Shown here: one piece after another, positions 1 to 6,480 of the stretch
Layout of the letters: every line of letters starts with the position of its first letter
How positions within the stretch are numbered: the first letter of the stretch is position 1
NCBI GenBank assembly: GCA_944333305.1
Contig: CALVKV010000075.1
Coordinates: forward strand, 1 to 6,722
Direction: 5' to 3'
Source: an uncultured Bacilli bacterium
GTDB taxonomy: Bacteria; Bacillota_I; Bacilli_A; RF39; UBA660
Length of the DNA: 6,722 nt
The notes under the pieces: model-generated
The model's database searches: none
Told to the model about the DNA's origin: nothing
The model's input: only the letters and a program-made list of their open reading frames with translations
Translations under genes and position numbers: made by a program

Positions 1-278
1 ATAGTCTGATATAACTCTAATTCTTTTTCTAAACTAGCTTGATATGTCTTTAAATCTGTATTTTCTATATTATAACCTTTATCTATATTAGTAAGATCTA
101 TTTGCGTATTAGATGTATTTGTTTGTTCTATCTTAGTTTCATTATTAATATTTCCTATATCTACATCTTCCACAGGCTCACTACTACTTTTTTTTGATAC
201 ATTAATACTTTCAGTAACAAACTTATTTAAATTAGCCATGGCTTTTGATGCATCAATCGCTACTTTTATCTTATCCAT
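1..278 (-). CDS. 5' part of an unrecognised gene running off the left edge (possible T7SS-linked protein)
   Basis: The frame opens with ATG at 278-276 and stays open for 92 codons to the edge. A GGGAGG ribosome binding site at 285-290 sits 6 nt before the ATG, which fixes the start. The product begins MDKIKVAIDASKAMANLNKF, a short amphipathic helix-like segment (residues 1-30). Residues 31-75 are a Ser/Asn/Thr/Asp/Glu-rich, probably unstructured linker, after which the chain becomes Lys/Glu/Leu-rich and coiled-coil-like (from about residue 77, ASLEKELELYQ). I see no signal peptide or membrane helix in the visible part. I do not recognise the family. Its place beside a type VII secretion core, and its helix-linker-helix character, make a secreted substrate, a substrate chaperone or an accessory protein possible, but there is no WXG or LXG motif to prove it. 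It follows broken frames and is probably transcribed from the promoter at 798-826. Confidence 0.8.
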   Translation of the reverse strand, partial: MDKIKVAIDASKAMANLNKFVTESINVSKKSSSEPVEDVDIGNINNETKIEQTNTSNTQIDLTNIDKGYNIENTDLKTYQASLEKELELYQT

Positions 279-284
279 AGCAAG

Positions 285-290
285 CCTCCC
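285..290 (-). promoter_or_regulatory. Ribosome binding site of the left-edge gene
   Basis: GGGAGG, 6 nt upstream of the ATG at 278. It is a strong Shine-Dalgarno match and the main reason for calling a real gene at the left edge, where only the 5' part is visible. Confidence 0.75.
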
Positions 291-296
291 TTTTAT

Positions 297-433
297 TTAC
301 CTTACAATTTTATATTCTATTACTAATTTTTTTATTAAATCTTGTTTTAGTTTTAACAACTTATTTTCAATAGTTCCTATACAAAATTTAAATCTAAATC
401 ATTATATAAGGAAACTAACTCATTAATTTCCAT
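297..433 (-). pseudogene. Short helical reading frame interrupted at a T4 tract
   Basis: An ATG at 433-431, 7 nt after a weak AGG, opens MEINELVSLYNDLDLNFV and stops at TAG 379-377. The register one base over then reads GTIENKLLKLKQDLIKK, then LVIEYKIVR, and stops at TAA 299-297, just before the ribosome binding site of the next gene. The break lies at the TTTT run at 383-386. Adding one T would join the parts into a frame of about 45 codons with a plausible Leu/Lys-rich helical product. This can be a small broken gene, the tail of the larger broken frame upstream (the first part shares that register), or a homopolymer error in the sequence. The family is not recognised. Confidence 0.35.
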
Positions 434-780
434 AGTATCGCCTAACCATTTTCCAAATATATAAAAACTACAAAATGTAGTTTCCATATATTTAGAAAAT
501 AAATTTCTAAATAGCTTATCAATCTTATCCCTGAAATGTGAACATCTCAGATATTCTTCAATTGTGTTTTGAACAGCAGTTTCTTTATCTATCCCTCTAA
601 CAACTCCAACATTTTCTAAAATTACACTTGCATCAATTATTTTAGTTACTGGTGCAAAAGATACTGGAGAATAGCTTGACTCAGTATTGCTAGTTTAAAA
701 GATTTAGCAAAGAATTTTTGTGTTTGATTACACACCTATAAAGTTCCCATTTTCTCTACAAAAGAACTTTGCTTTGATAG
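377..780 (-). pseudogene. Interrupted gene of unknown family (stop plus frameshift)
   Basis: One register (codons open from 780) reads LSKQSSFVEKMGTL, meets TAG at 738-736, and continues VCNQTQKFFAKSFKLAILSQ to about 670. A second register, open from 694 to TAG 379-377, carries about 100 codons with protein-like composition, including SPVSFAPVTKIIDASVILEN, then IEEYLRCSHFRDKIDKLFRN and FCSFYIFGKWLGDT. The second part has no ATG, GTG or TTG in a sensible position, so it is not an independent intact gene. The two registers join around 665-672 if one base is added. The simplest reading is a decayed gene of roughly 120 codons that starts at the ATG at 750-748. It lies 3' of the strong promoter at 798-826, so it may still be transcribed. 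I do not recognise the family. An assembly error is an alternative for the frameshift, less so for the in-frame stop. Confidence 0.5.
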
Positions 781-790
781 TTATCCTATC
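706..790 (-). other. Potentially folded transcript leader (nested inverted repeats)
   Basis: Just after the predicted transcription start, the minus-strand RNA has four pairings. GATAG/CTATC closes a 5-nt loop (790-776). AAAGTTC (770-764) pairs with GAACTTT (746-740), with a further TTTT/AAAA inside. GTGT (735-732) pairs with ACAC (723-720). AGCAAAG (773-767) pairs with CTTTGCT (712-706), enclosing the previous two like a three-way junction, although its AAAG is shared with the second helix. The fold matches no riboswitch class I know, and no U-tract follows. It overlaps the broken frame, so the pairing may be chance in an AT-rich sequence. Confidence 0.25.
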
Positions 791-797
791 TGATTAA

Positions 798-826
798 ATC
801 ATAATATATTAACAATTAACTGTCAA
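798..826 (-). promoter_or_regulatory. Near-consensus SigA-type promoter
   Basis: The -35 box TTGACA (826-821) is a perfect match. After exactly 17 bp comes TATGAT (803-798), five of six matches to the -10 consensus. Start of transcription would be near position 791, reading toward the broken frame and the left-edge gene. It lies in the 74 bp between the stop of the 170-codon gene and the first downstream frame, a natural place for a new transcription unit. An imperfect all-A/T inverted repeat (808-817 with 831-840) flanks the -35 box and could be an operator, but this is weak. Confidence 0.6.
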
Positions 827-852
827 TTAAAATTGATAATAATTTATACAAC

Positions 853-1365
853 TTATTTATCTAGATAATGTGATGTTCTAAAACTGAAACTATCAACCTT
901 ACCTTTATTTAATAAATAATCCAAATCTAAAATACTTTCTGATAAAAGATAAGCATAATCATCTTTATATAATGTTGAAATATTCTCTTTATAATTTTCT
1001 AATTCTCTTAAATATTTATTATATTCTTCTAAAGTTAATGTAAACTCATTTTTATCAATACTTTCTCTTACTAAAGAGAATATCTCCCTACTTATTTTCT
1101 CTCCTTTATTATAAGTTTCATCATTATATGTTAATTTAACTTTTAAATAATCAGATTTTGAACAAATAAACTCAATATCATTACTTATACTAACCAAAGT
1201 AATATCATCATTTTTCTTACAAGCATCTAAAGCTTTATCAGCATAGTTTTTTTGATACCAATTTTCTAAAGAAGTTAAAATTTTAGATCTCAAATTATCA
1301 TCCGTTGTATTAACACAATTATTAAACCTTTCTTTAACCATAGCATAATATTCTTGATAAGTCAT
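853..1365 (-). CDS. Uncharacterised 170-aa soluble protein, third gene of the essC-esaB operon
   Basis: ATG at 1365-1363 is preceded by AGGAGAGAG, whose first bases overlap the TAG stop of esaB; the gap between the genes is 11 bp, so translation is probably coupled. The product is 170 residues, charged, without signal peptide or membrane helix. Residues 1-60 look helical (MTYQEYYAMVKERFNN onward), 54-90 contain alternating hydrophobics suggestive of beta strands (ITLVSISNDIEFICS, YLKVKLTY), and 92-160 are again helical (EYNKYLRELENYKEN). I recognise no motif; it lacks the pseudokinase-plus-membrane layout of EssB, the membrane segments of EsaA and EssA, and the WXG signature of EsxA. Operon position implies a cytoplasmic role with the secretion machine, for example a regulator, chaperone or adaptor, or an immunity protein. 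That is inference only. Ends at TAA 855-853; a candidate promoter for the next unit follows within 30 bp. Confidence 0.88.
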   Translation of the reverse strand: MTYQEYYAMVKERFNNCVNTTDDNLRSKILTSLENWYQKNYADKALDACKKNDDITLVSISNDIEFICSKSDYLKVKLTYNDETYNKGEKISREIFSLVRESIDKNEFTLTLEEYNKYLRELENYKENISTLYKDDYAYLLSESILDLDYLLNKGKVDSFSFRTSHYLDK

Positions 1366-1376
1366 TTTACTCTCTC

Positions 1377-1637
1377 CTATCTTGATATCAAAATGAGTTC
1401 ACTACTATTTCTAATATCAGTTTCTAAAATTATTTCATTATTATTATAAATTTTACTATTATCTTTATTTATTAATACACAGTCAAGATCATTAAAAGTA
1501 TTAATATTATTAAGATCACTAACTGACTTCAAAATTAATTTTTTTATTTTCCATACTAATTCATTGACTGGTATAAAAACATCAAAAGTAGCATCTAATT
1601 CTGGAACTATTAACTTAACTAAAACTTTATTTTTCAT
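1377..1637 (-). CDS. esaB: EsaB/YukD-like ubiquitin-fold protein of type VII secretion
   Basis: The product is 86 residues beginning MKNKVLVKLIVPELDATFDV, close to the usual 79-80 of EsaB/YukD. It has the ubiquitin-like beta-grasp pattern: strand KVLVKLIV, strand ATFDVFIPV, a helix with LVWKIKKLILKSV, a strand DCVLINKDN, and a C-terminal strand SSELILISR. Family members are small cytoplasmic proteins needed for, or regulating, T7SSb secretion in Staphylococcus and Bacillus. I chose ATG 1637 rather than the upstream ATG at 1667 because GAGGAGG at 1644-1650 lies 6 nt before 1637, and the ten extra residues (MILLVKRRNK) do not fit the fold. The start overlaps the 3' end of essC by 11 bp; the neighbour supports the identification, which from sequence similarity alone would be moderate. 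Confidence 0.85.
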   Translation of the reverse strand: MKNKVLVKLIVPELDATFDVFIPVNELVWKIKKLILKSVSDLNNINTFNDLDCVLINKDNSKIYNNNEIILETDIRNSSELILISR

Positions 1638-4600
1638 CTTGTTCCTCCTCTTTACTAACAAAATCAATAACTTTTAGAAGTGTTGCATACCCTTCACTTA
1701 TATAATAAGCCATATTGTTTTTAATATCTTTTGACATTTCTTTTGTTATTGTAGATAAACGAAGTACATTTTGATCACTTACACCTCTACCAATAAAGAT
1801 ACCATCATTACTACTAAATGTTCCTGTAAACCAAGATTCAAAAGCATATTGTTTAATTTTAGCAGCATCATCTACTACAATTACACTAATCTTCTCATAT
1901 TCTTTTATCTTCTTAATAAACTCTAACATCTTATTATTGTCATTTAATTTGGAAATAAATTTAGCAAGACCATAAATCAAAACAACACCTTCATTTTCAC
2001 TTTTAGAGTCTATTAATTTTTGTAAGTATTCAATTATTTTACCTAAAATTTCTGCAATATCTTCTGTATAATAATTAGGATATTCATTTCTATCTAAATT
2101 TAAAGCTTTTGTTACATCTATAACCATTAAAGTACTACCTTTAATAGAATTAATTACCATTAATAAACTTTTAATAAAGTTTAAGCTACTATTAATTCTA
2201 TTTGCCGTAATAATATTACCAGGTGTTGCTAAAAAGTCTACTGTTACTATTTCTAAATCTTTTTTACTAATACCTATAGGGACATTTCTTAAATTAGATA
2301 CTTCTTCTAAAATATCATTATATCTAATAATATCTGGAAGAGTTGGTATTCTTTTTGCTTTTATATCTGTTTTCTCTTTTTCTTTTGATATAAAATCCAT
2401 TAAATAATCACTTAAATTAGACTCATCTTCTGTAATACTAGCTGTTTGAAATTCATGTATACCGTCATTTTTAAGATAACCTCTACCTAAAATATCTCTT
2501 GGCATAGTTTTAGCTCTAAGTCCTAAAACACTACTATAATCACTAGTATCTTTTAATTTATAAGCATAAACATTAGTAAAATTAGATGTTAATTTACTAC
2601 TAATCGAATTTATAGCATTAGCAGTTATAATAAATACAACACCATAATTAACAGAATCCCTAATTAAATCTGATATTTCTTCATAAAGATTAGGATTACT
2701 TCCATATAAAGAATCAAAATTATTTATAATAACAGTTATAACTGGTTGTTTATCTTCTGAAGTCTTAATATAATTTAAGTAACTTCCACCACTATTTACA
2801 AATAGCCTCTTTCTTCTTGATAACTCTTCTCTTAATAGTTTAAGTAAGTTATTATATTTCTCATCTTCACCTTGAAAGACTATTCCTCCTACATGAGGCA
2901 AGCCAATAAATCTTCTTAAAGTTTCTGAACCATAATCGATAATATAATAGTTTAGTTCCTGTGTTCCATGATATTTACAGGTTGAATAAATAATGGCATT
3001 TAGAAGCATTTCTTTTTCGGCACCATCATTACCATATATTAGAGTATTACCATCATCTAAAAAGTTATATTTAACAATACCCTGTTCTTGTTTTTCTGGA
3101 GCATCATATTCTCCTACAATAGCTTCAATGTTATAAGAATTAATATTGATATTATATTTTTCTACTAATTTATCTATAACAATTACATTAGGTATATTTG
3201 GAAGCCATAACCTCTTAGCTTTCTTATTAACAGAATTAGCAATATCAATAATACTTTTTAATATAGAAGTTATCTGCTCTCCCTTTGCTTCTACTCGCCT
3301 AGAAGGTGCTGCCTGAATACTTTTAATTGGAACCCCAAAGTCATTTATAAAGTTTATACTTTTATCTACTTGTTTAACAATCTTTTCAGATGGATAATAC
3401 TTAGCACCACACCATGCAGATTGTCCTAGTGCAAAATATTCATCATAACCAACTTGTAAATAAAATCTTCCTGTTTGTTTTATGCTAGCAGCTTCTGGAC
3501 GTTTTAACATTTCTTTACTATCAGCTTCATCTTGAACTTTTAAACAAACTCTAAACTTAGTATTAGACCAAATTTGGTCATTAACAACACCACTTGGTTT
3601 TTGTGTTGCCAGAATTAAATGAACACCTAAACTACGTCCTATTCTTGCTACTGATATTAAATTATCCATAAAATCTGGTTGTTGACTTTTAAGTTCTGCA
3701 AATTCATCACATATTATAAACAAATGTGGAATTGCCTCCGTTAAGCGTCCTTCCTTAAAGAATCTTTGATATTTATAAATATCAATAGTACTTTCACCTA
3801 AACTATCTCTTGCATTATTAAATAAAGCTTGTCTCCTCTGTAATTCACTATTAATACTAACCAATGTCCTATCCATCTCAGCTTTATCCAAATTTGTTAT
3901 TGTTCCTGCTAAATGTGGTAGATTGATTCCAGTAACTTTATTTTCAAAAGCACCTGCTAAACCTCCTCCTTTATAATCGATTAAAATAAAAGAAACATCA
4001 TCAGGACTATAATTAATAGCCATTGATAGAATATAAGTAATAATAAATTCTGATTTTCCACTACCTGTCATACCTGCTATTAAGCCATGAGGGCCATGAT
4101 ACTTTTCATGAAGGTCTAGATACATTAAATCTCCATCTTCAGAAACTCCAACTTCTGCTTTTAAACTAGTAGTAGAGTCAGACGTATTCCATCTATTTAA
4201 AATATTAAGTTGTTCTACTTTTCCTACTTTTTCCATTTCAAGAAAAGTAATCATATCTGGCAATTCTTTTAAGCCTTCTTCAAACTCAATTGGAATATTC
4301 GATAATACTTTAGTAATTTGCATCATATCAATATTATAATTAATCTCATCAGAGAAAGCTATCTGTTCTTGCTTTTCATAAGAATTCTTTAATACACCAG
4401 AATTATTATCACCAACAGTAATAAAATTATTACATTTACTTGGTAACTTACTTAATCTATTTTCTATTATCAAAAGGCTAAAACCAATATCTTCATCATC
4501 CTCTGTTTCAGTTATAGTCTTAATTAAATCATATCTTTTAAGCATCTCTAAGTCATCAACTATAACTAAATAATGTGGTTTATATGGATTACTTTTTCCT

Positions 4601-6189
4601 TGTTTTTGATTTAGCCTTTGATTAGCAACTAATTCTAAATAATCTGCCACATTTTTAGTAGAATCTAAATCAGTTGCAAAAAATCTAAAGTTCATCTCAT
4701 TAGTAAAAGTGTGTTTTAGATATCTAAGGTATTCAAAACTAGCTTTATTATTTTCATTAGTGAAAACAGCTATTTTAATATCTTCATAACTATAAAATGC
4801 TAATAGTTGAACAATTACATTATGGACAAAATTAACTGCCTTATATCTTTCTCCCATAATTGCAGTTGTTTTATTTTCATACAAAGAATACCCTATAGGA
4901 ACATTTTCAATATATTTAAATTCCTCTACTAATTTATCTGCAGCATCCCTTAATTCGCTCTCATCAATAGTAAATCCTTCTTCAGGATACTCTATTTTTG
5001 CATCTAGTTTTTCTTTACCTATACCAAGTCTTACTACTAAAAAGTCACTCTGATCAACTCTTTTATCCCAAAAGTTAATACTTCTATTCTTAATAATATT
5101 TAAACATTCATTAACTGTTATTAAATTTTCAAACAAAATATTTTTCTGCAACTTAGCTTCTTCTGTTAACTCTTTTCTCTTCTCATCCAAATAAGCTGTA
5201 TATTTTTTTATTAACTCTTCTTTATGTTTCTTTTTCATTCTTCTGTTATACCACTGAGTAACTAATGGCCATACTAACATAGAAACTAACATTGCCCCAC
5301 TAGTAACAAGTTGAGGCCAAGAGTCTGCCACTGTCGTTTCTTTAGAATAAATGCGGGATACTGTATTAAGAAGCATAGTTAAAGACATAATACCCATTGT
5401 AAGCATAGGGCCAATGGTAAGTATTAAAGGTAGTTGGTTAGAATCATTTTCACGTGGTGGTGCACTTAATTTTATTTCTTTTGTTTCAATAATTCTTCTA
5501 AGACGAGGAGACTTAGAAAAATAATCATCTTTACTATATAGATCTATATCTTTAACATCAACATTGATAGGTTTATCTATTTCTGGAAAAGAATAACTAG
5601 TTAATTTTGAAGTTTCTAAGTTAATATTAGCCACTAAATTTGTTATTAATAGATTATTTAAAAATAGCAAAGCTAAACCATATATTTCAATTAAATCTCC
5701 GTTATTTATTGTATAATTACTACTAGCTAAAATATGTTTATTAATATAAATAGGAAGAGCATTACTCTTTTCTAATATTAATTTTCCTTCTTTAATATAA
5801 ACCTTTGCTGATAAATTATTTAAATAAGGACAATTATAATTAATAGTAGCAGTGCTTACATTTCCTACTATTAAATTTATATTAGAATTATACGAATATA
5901 CTGCTACATTTTTGAAACTTATATCATTAACATGAATTAAATAATTTATATTGTTTCTTTTTAATATATAAAAATTATCAGGTAAAAGAACTTCTTTCTC
6001 ACTAGTACCATTACTAGTGAGAATCTTAACATCACTTGTTTCATAAAGAACCCATTTGCCTTCGTTCGCTTCTATATTTATTAGTTTGCTTTCTTCTTTA
6101 TCATTAAAATCAAAAGTATAGCTTCCAGATACTTCTTCTGGCAATTTAAAATCTATAATTTTATCATTTAAAAACAATGTTACTTTCAC
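1627..6189 (-). CDS. essC: EssC/YukB-type FtsK/SpoIIIE ATPase of type VIIb secretion
   Basis: This is the motor of the Ess/T7SSb machine; it sits in the membrane and drives export of WXG100 and LXG-type substrates. Numbering is from GTG 6189 (1520 aa; family about 1480-1500). Residues 1-87 and 93-187 form two FHA-like beta domains lacking the phosphothreonine-binding Ser/His. Membrane helices lie near 253-277 (LILTIGPMLTMGIMSLTMLL) and 292-314, followed by a basic, charged helical region. A D0 ATPase-like domain (about 355-600) has VIVDD at 542-546. D1 has Walker A GMTGSGKS 706-713, Walker B ending D828-E829, and the ATQKPSG motif 861-867. D2 has a degenerate P-loop GNDGAEKE (1053-1060) and ITVIINN instead of hhhhDE. 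D3 has no recognisable P-loop but keeps VIVVDD near 1436-1441. Stop TAA 1629-1627. GTG at 6198 is the alternative start (1523 aa). Confidence 0.97.
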   Translation of the reverse strand: MKVTLFLNDKIIDFKLPEEVSGSYTFDFNDKEESKLINIEANEGKWVLYETSDVKILTSNGTSEKEVLLPDNFYILKRNNINYLIHVNDISFKNVAVYSYNSNINLIVGNVSTATINYNCPYLNNLSAKVYIKEGKLILEKSNALPIYINKHILASSNYTINNGDLIEIYGLALLFLNNLLITNLVANINLETSKLTSYSFPEIDKPINVDVKDIDLYSKDDYFSKSPRLRRIIETKEIKLSAPPRENDSNQLPLILTIGPMLTMGIMSLTMLLNTVSRIYSKETTVADSWPQLVTSGAMLVSMLVWPLVTQWYNRRMKKKHKEELIKKYTAYLDEKRKELTEEAKLQKNILFENLITVNECLNIIKNRSINFWDKRVDQSDFLVVRLGIGKEKLDAKIEYPEEGFTIDESELRDAADKLVEEFKYIENVPIGYSLYENKTTAIMGERYKAVNFVHNVIVQLLAFYSYEDIKIAVFTNENNKASFEYLRYLKHTFTNEMNFRFFATDLDSTKNVADYLELVANQRLNQKQGKSNPYKPHYLVIVDDLEMLKRYDLIKTITETEDDEDIGFSLLIIENRLSKLPSKCNNFITVGDNNSGVLKNSYEKQEQIAFSDEINYNIDMMQITKVLSNIPIEFEEGLKELPDMITFLEMEKVGKVEQLNILNRWNTSDSTTSLKAEVGVSEDGDLMYLDLHEKYHGPHGLIAGMTGSGKSEFIITYILSMAINYSPDDVSFILIDYKGGGLAGAFENKVTGINLPHLAGTITNLDKAEMDRTLVSINSELQRRQALFNNARDSLGESTIDIYKYQRFFKEGRLTEAIPHLFIICDEFAELKSQQPDFMDNLISVARIGRSLGVHLILATQKPSGVVNDQIWSNTKFRVCLKVQDEADSKEMLKRPEAASIKQTGRFYLQVGYDEYFALGQSAWCGAKYYPSEKIVKQVDKSINFINDFGVPIKSIQAAPSRRVEAKGEQITSILKSIIDIANSVNKKAKRLWLPNIPNVIVIDKLVEKYNININSYNIEAIVGEYDAPEKQEQGIVKYNFLDDGNTLIYGNDGAEKEMLLNAIIYSTCKYHGTQELNYYIIDYGSETLRRFIGLPHVGGIVFQGEDEKYNNLLKLLREELSRRKRLFVNSGGSYLNYIKTSEDKQPVITVIINNFDSLYGSNPNLYEEISDLIRDSVNYGVVFIITANAINSISSKLTSNFTNVYAYKLKDTSDYSSVLGLRAKTMPRDILGRGYLKNDGIHEFQTASITEDESNLSDYLMDFISKEKEKTDIKAKRIPTLPDIIRYNDILEEVSNLRNVPIGISKKDLEIVTVDFLATPGNIITANRINSSLNFIKSLLMVINSIKGSTLMVIDVTKALNLDRNEYPNYYTEDIAEILGKIIEYLQKLIDSKSENEGVVLIYGLAKFISKLNDNNKMLEFIKKIKEYEKISVIVVDDAAKIKQYAFESWFTGTFSSNDGIFIGRGVSDQNVLRLSTITKEMSKDIKNNMAYYISEGYATLLKVIDFVSKEEEQDEK
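1644..1650 (-). promoter_or_regulatory. esaB ribosome binding site embedded in the essC C-terminal codons
   Basis: GAGGAGG, 6 nt before the esaB ATG, is also the Glu-Glu-Glu/Gln-encoding end of essC (the final residues are EEEQDEK). It decides the esaB start and implies that ribosomes finishing essC re-initiate on esaB. Confidence 0.8.
5996..6023 (-). repeat. 11-bp perfect inverted repeat within essC
   Basis: TTCTCACTAGT and ACTAGTGAGAA are separated by a 6-nt loop. In the essC mRNA this gives an 11-bp hairpin about 165 nt after the start codon, encoding part of KILTSNGTSEKE in the first FHA-like domain, a turn between strands. It may be chance plus the repeated Thr-Ser codons around the turn, or an mRNA element that slows or protects the message. 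Confidence 0.6.
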
Positions 6190-6194
6190 AAAAT

Positions 6195-6200
6195 TCACCT
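6195..6200 (-). promoter_or_regulatory. essC ribosome binding site deciding the GTG start
   Basis: AGGTGA (6200-6195) matches the 3' end of the consensus AAGGAGGTGA and lies 5 nt before GTG 6189. The alternative GTG at 6198-6196 is inside this same hexamer and has only A-rich sequence with no good site ahead of it. Therefore 6189 is the preferred start, three codons shorter. Confidence 0.6.
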
Positions 6201-6217
6201 GCTATCTTTTTATAAAC

Positions 6218-6455
6218 TTATAAAGTTAATTCACTTAATTCTTCTTCTATCATTACATTCTGATTGTAGCAAATATTCTTTTCAATTTCAATATGTTCGT
6301 TATTTTTAGCAAAAAGTTTTGATAAGTATAAATTCACACACATCATCAATAATATTAAACTTATAATCTATTTTTATTTTTAAAATGTAAATGTTATTAT
6401 CAAAATAAAAATCAGGTGCATTTAAAAATTCTCTAATATTTAATTTTACATCCAT
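6218..6455 (-). pseudogene. 79-codon gene frameshifted at a (TG)4 tract, upstream of essC
   Basis: ATG 6455 opens MDVKLNIREFLNAPDFYFDN, then NIYILKIKIDYKFNIIDDVC, and ends after nine more residues at TAA 6308-6306. The neighbouring register continues VNLYLSKLFAKNNEHIEIEK, then NICYNQNVMIEEELSELTL, and stops at TAA 6220-6218. The registers meet at the dinucleotide run (TG)4 at 6335-6342; one more TG unit restores a continuous 79-residue protein. The composition is protein-like throughout, with a beta-rich start and an acidic tail. There is no good ribosome binding site before the ATG, so the true start may be missing or the gene is dead. The family is not recognised. It lies 20 bp upstream of essC in the same direction, so it may have been a member of the operon. 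Confidence 0.5.
6263..6291 (-). promoter_or_regulatory. Candidate SigA-type promoter of the essC-esaB-orf170 operon
   Basis: TTGAAA (6291-6286) and TACAAT (6268-6263) each match consensus in five of six positions and are separated by exactly 17 bp. Transcription would start near 6256, giving a leader of about 67 nt to the GTG at 6189. The promoter overlies the 3' part of the broken 79-codon frame. In DNA this AT-rich such matches arise by chance, so confidence is moderate. Confidence 0.45.
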
Positions 6456-6480
6456 AGTTTGCTAATAAAATTACACATTT

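Noticed and set aside
238..426. Plus-strand frame of 62 codons
   Set aside because: It lies opposite the start and ribosome binding site of the left-edge gene and the broken frame before it, has no ribosome binding site of its own, and runs against every other gene. Its hydrophobic Phe/Ile-rich product is what antisense AT-rich DNA produces.
710..780. Insertion-sequence transposase fragment (KFFAKSFKLAILSQ resembles the start of IS3-type OrfA)
   Set aside because: The resemblance is a few residues only. No terminal inverted repeats, target duplication or catalytic domain are visible nearby.
808..840. Inverted repeat ATTAACAATT / AATTGATAAT as a terminator of the operon
   Set aside because: The arms are almost all A/T with one mismatch and a 13-nt loop, and they overlap the -35 box of the next promoter. 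The stem is too weak for an intrinsic terminator. I see no convincing terminator in the window.
1638..1667. Longer esaB start at ATG 1667 (ten extra residues)
   Set aside because: The extension lies wholly within essC, has no ribosome binding site, and does not fit the ubiquitin-like fold. The GAGGAGG site points to 1637.
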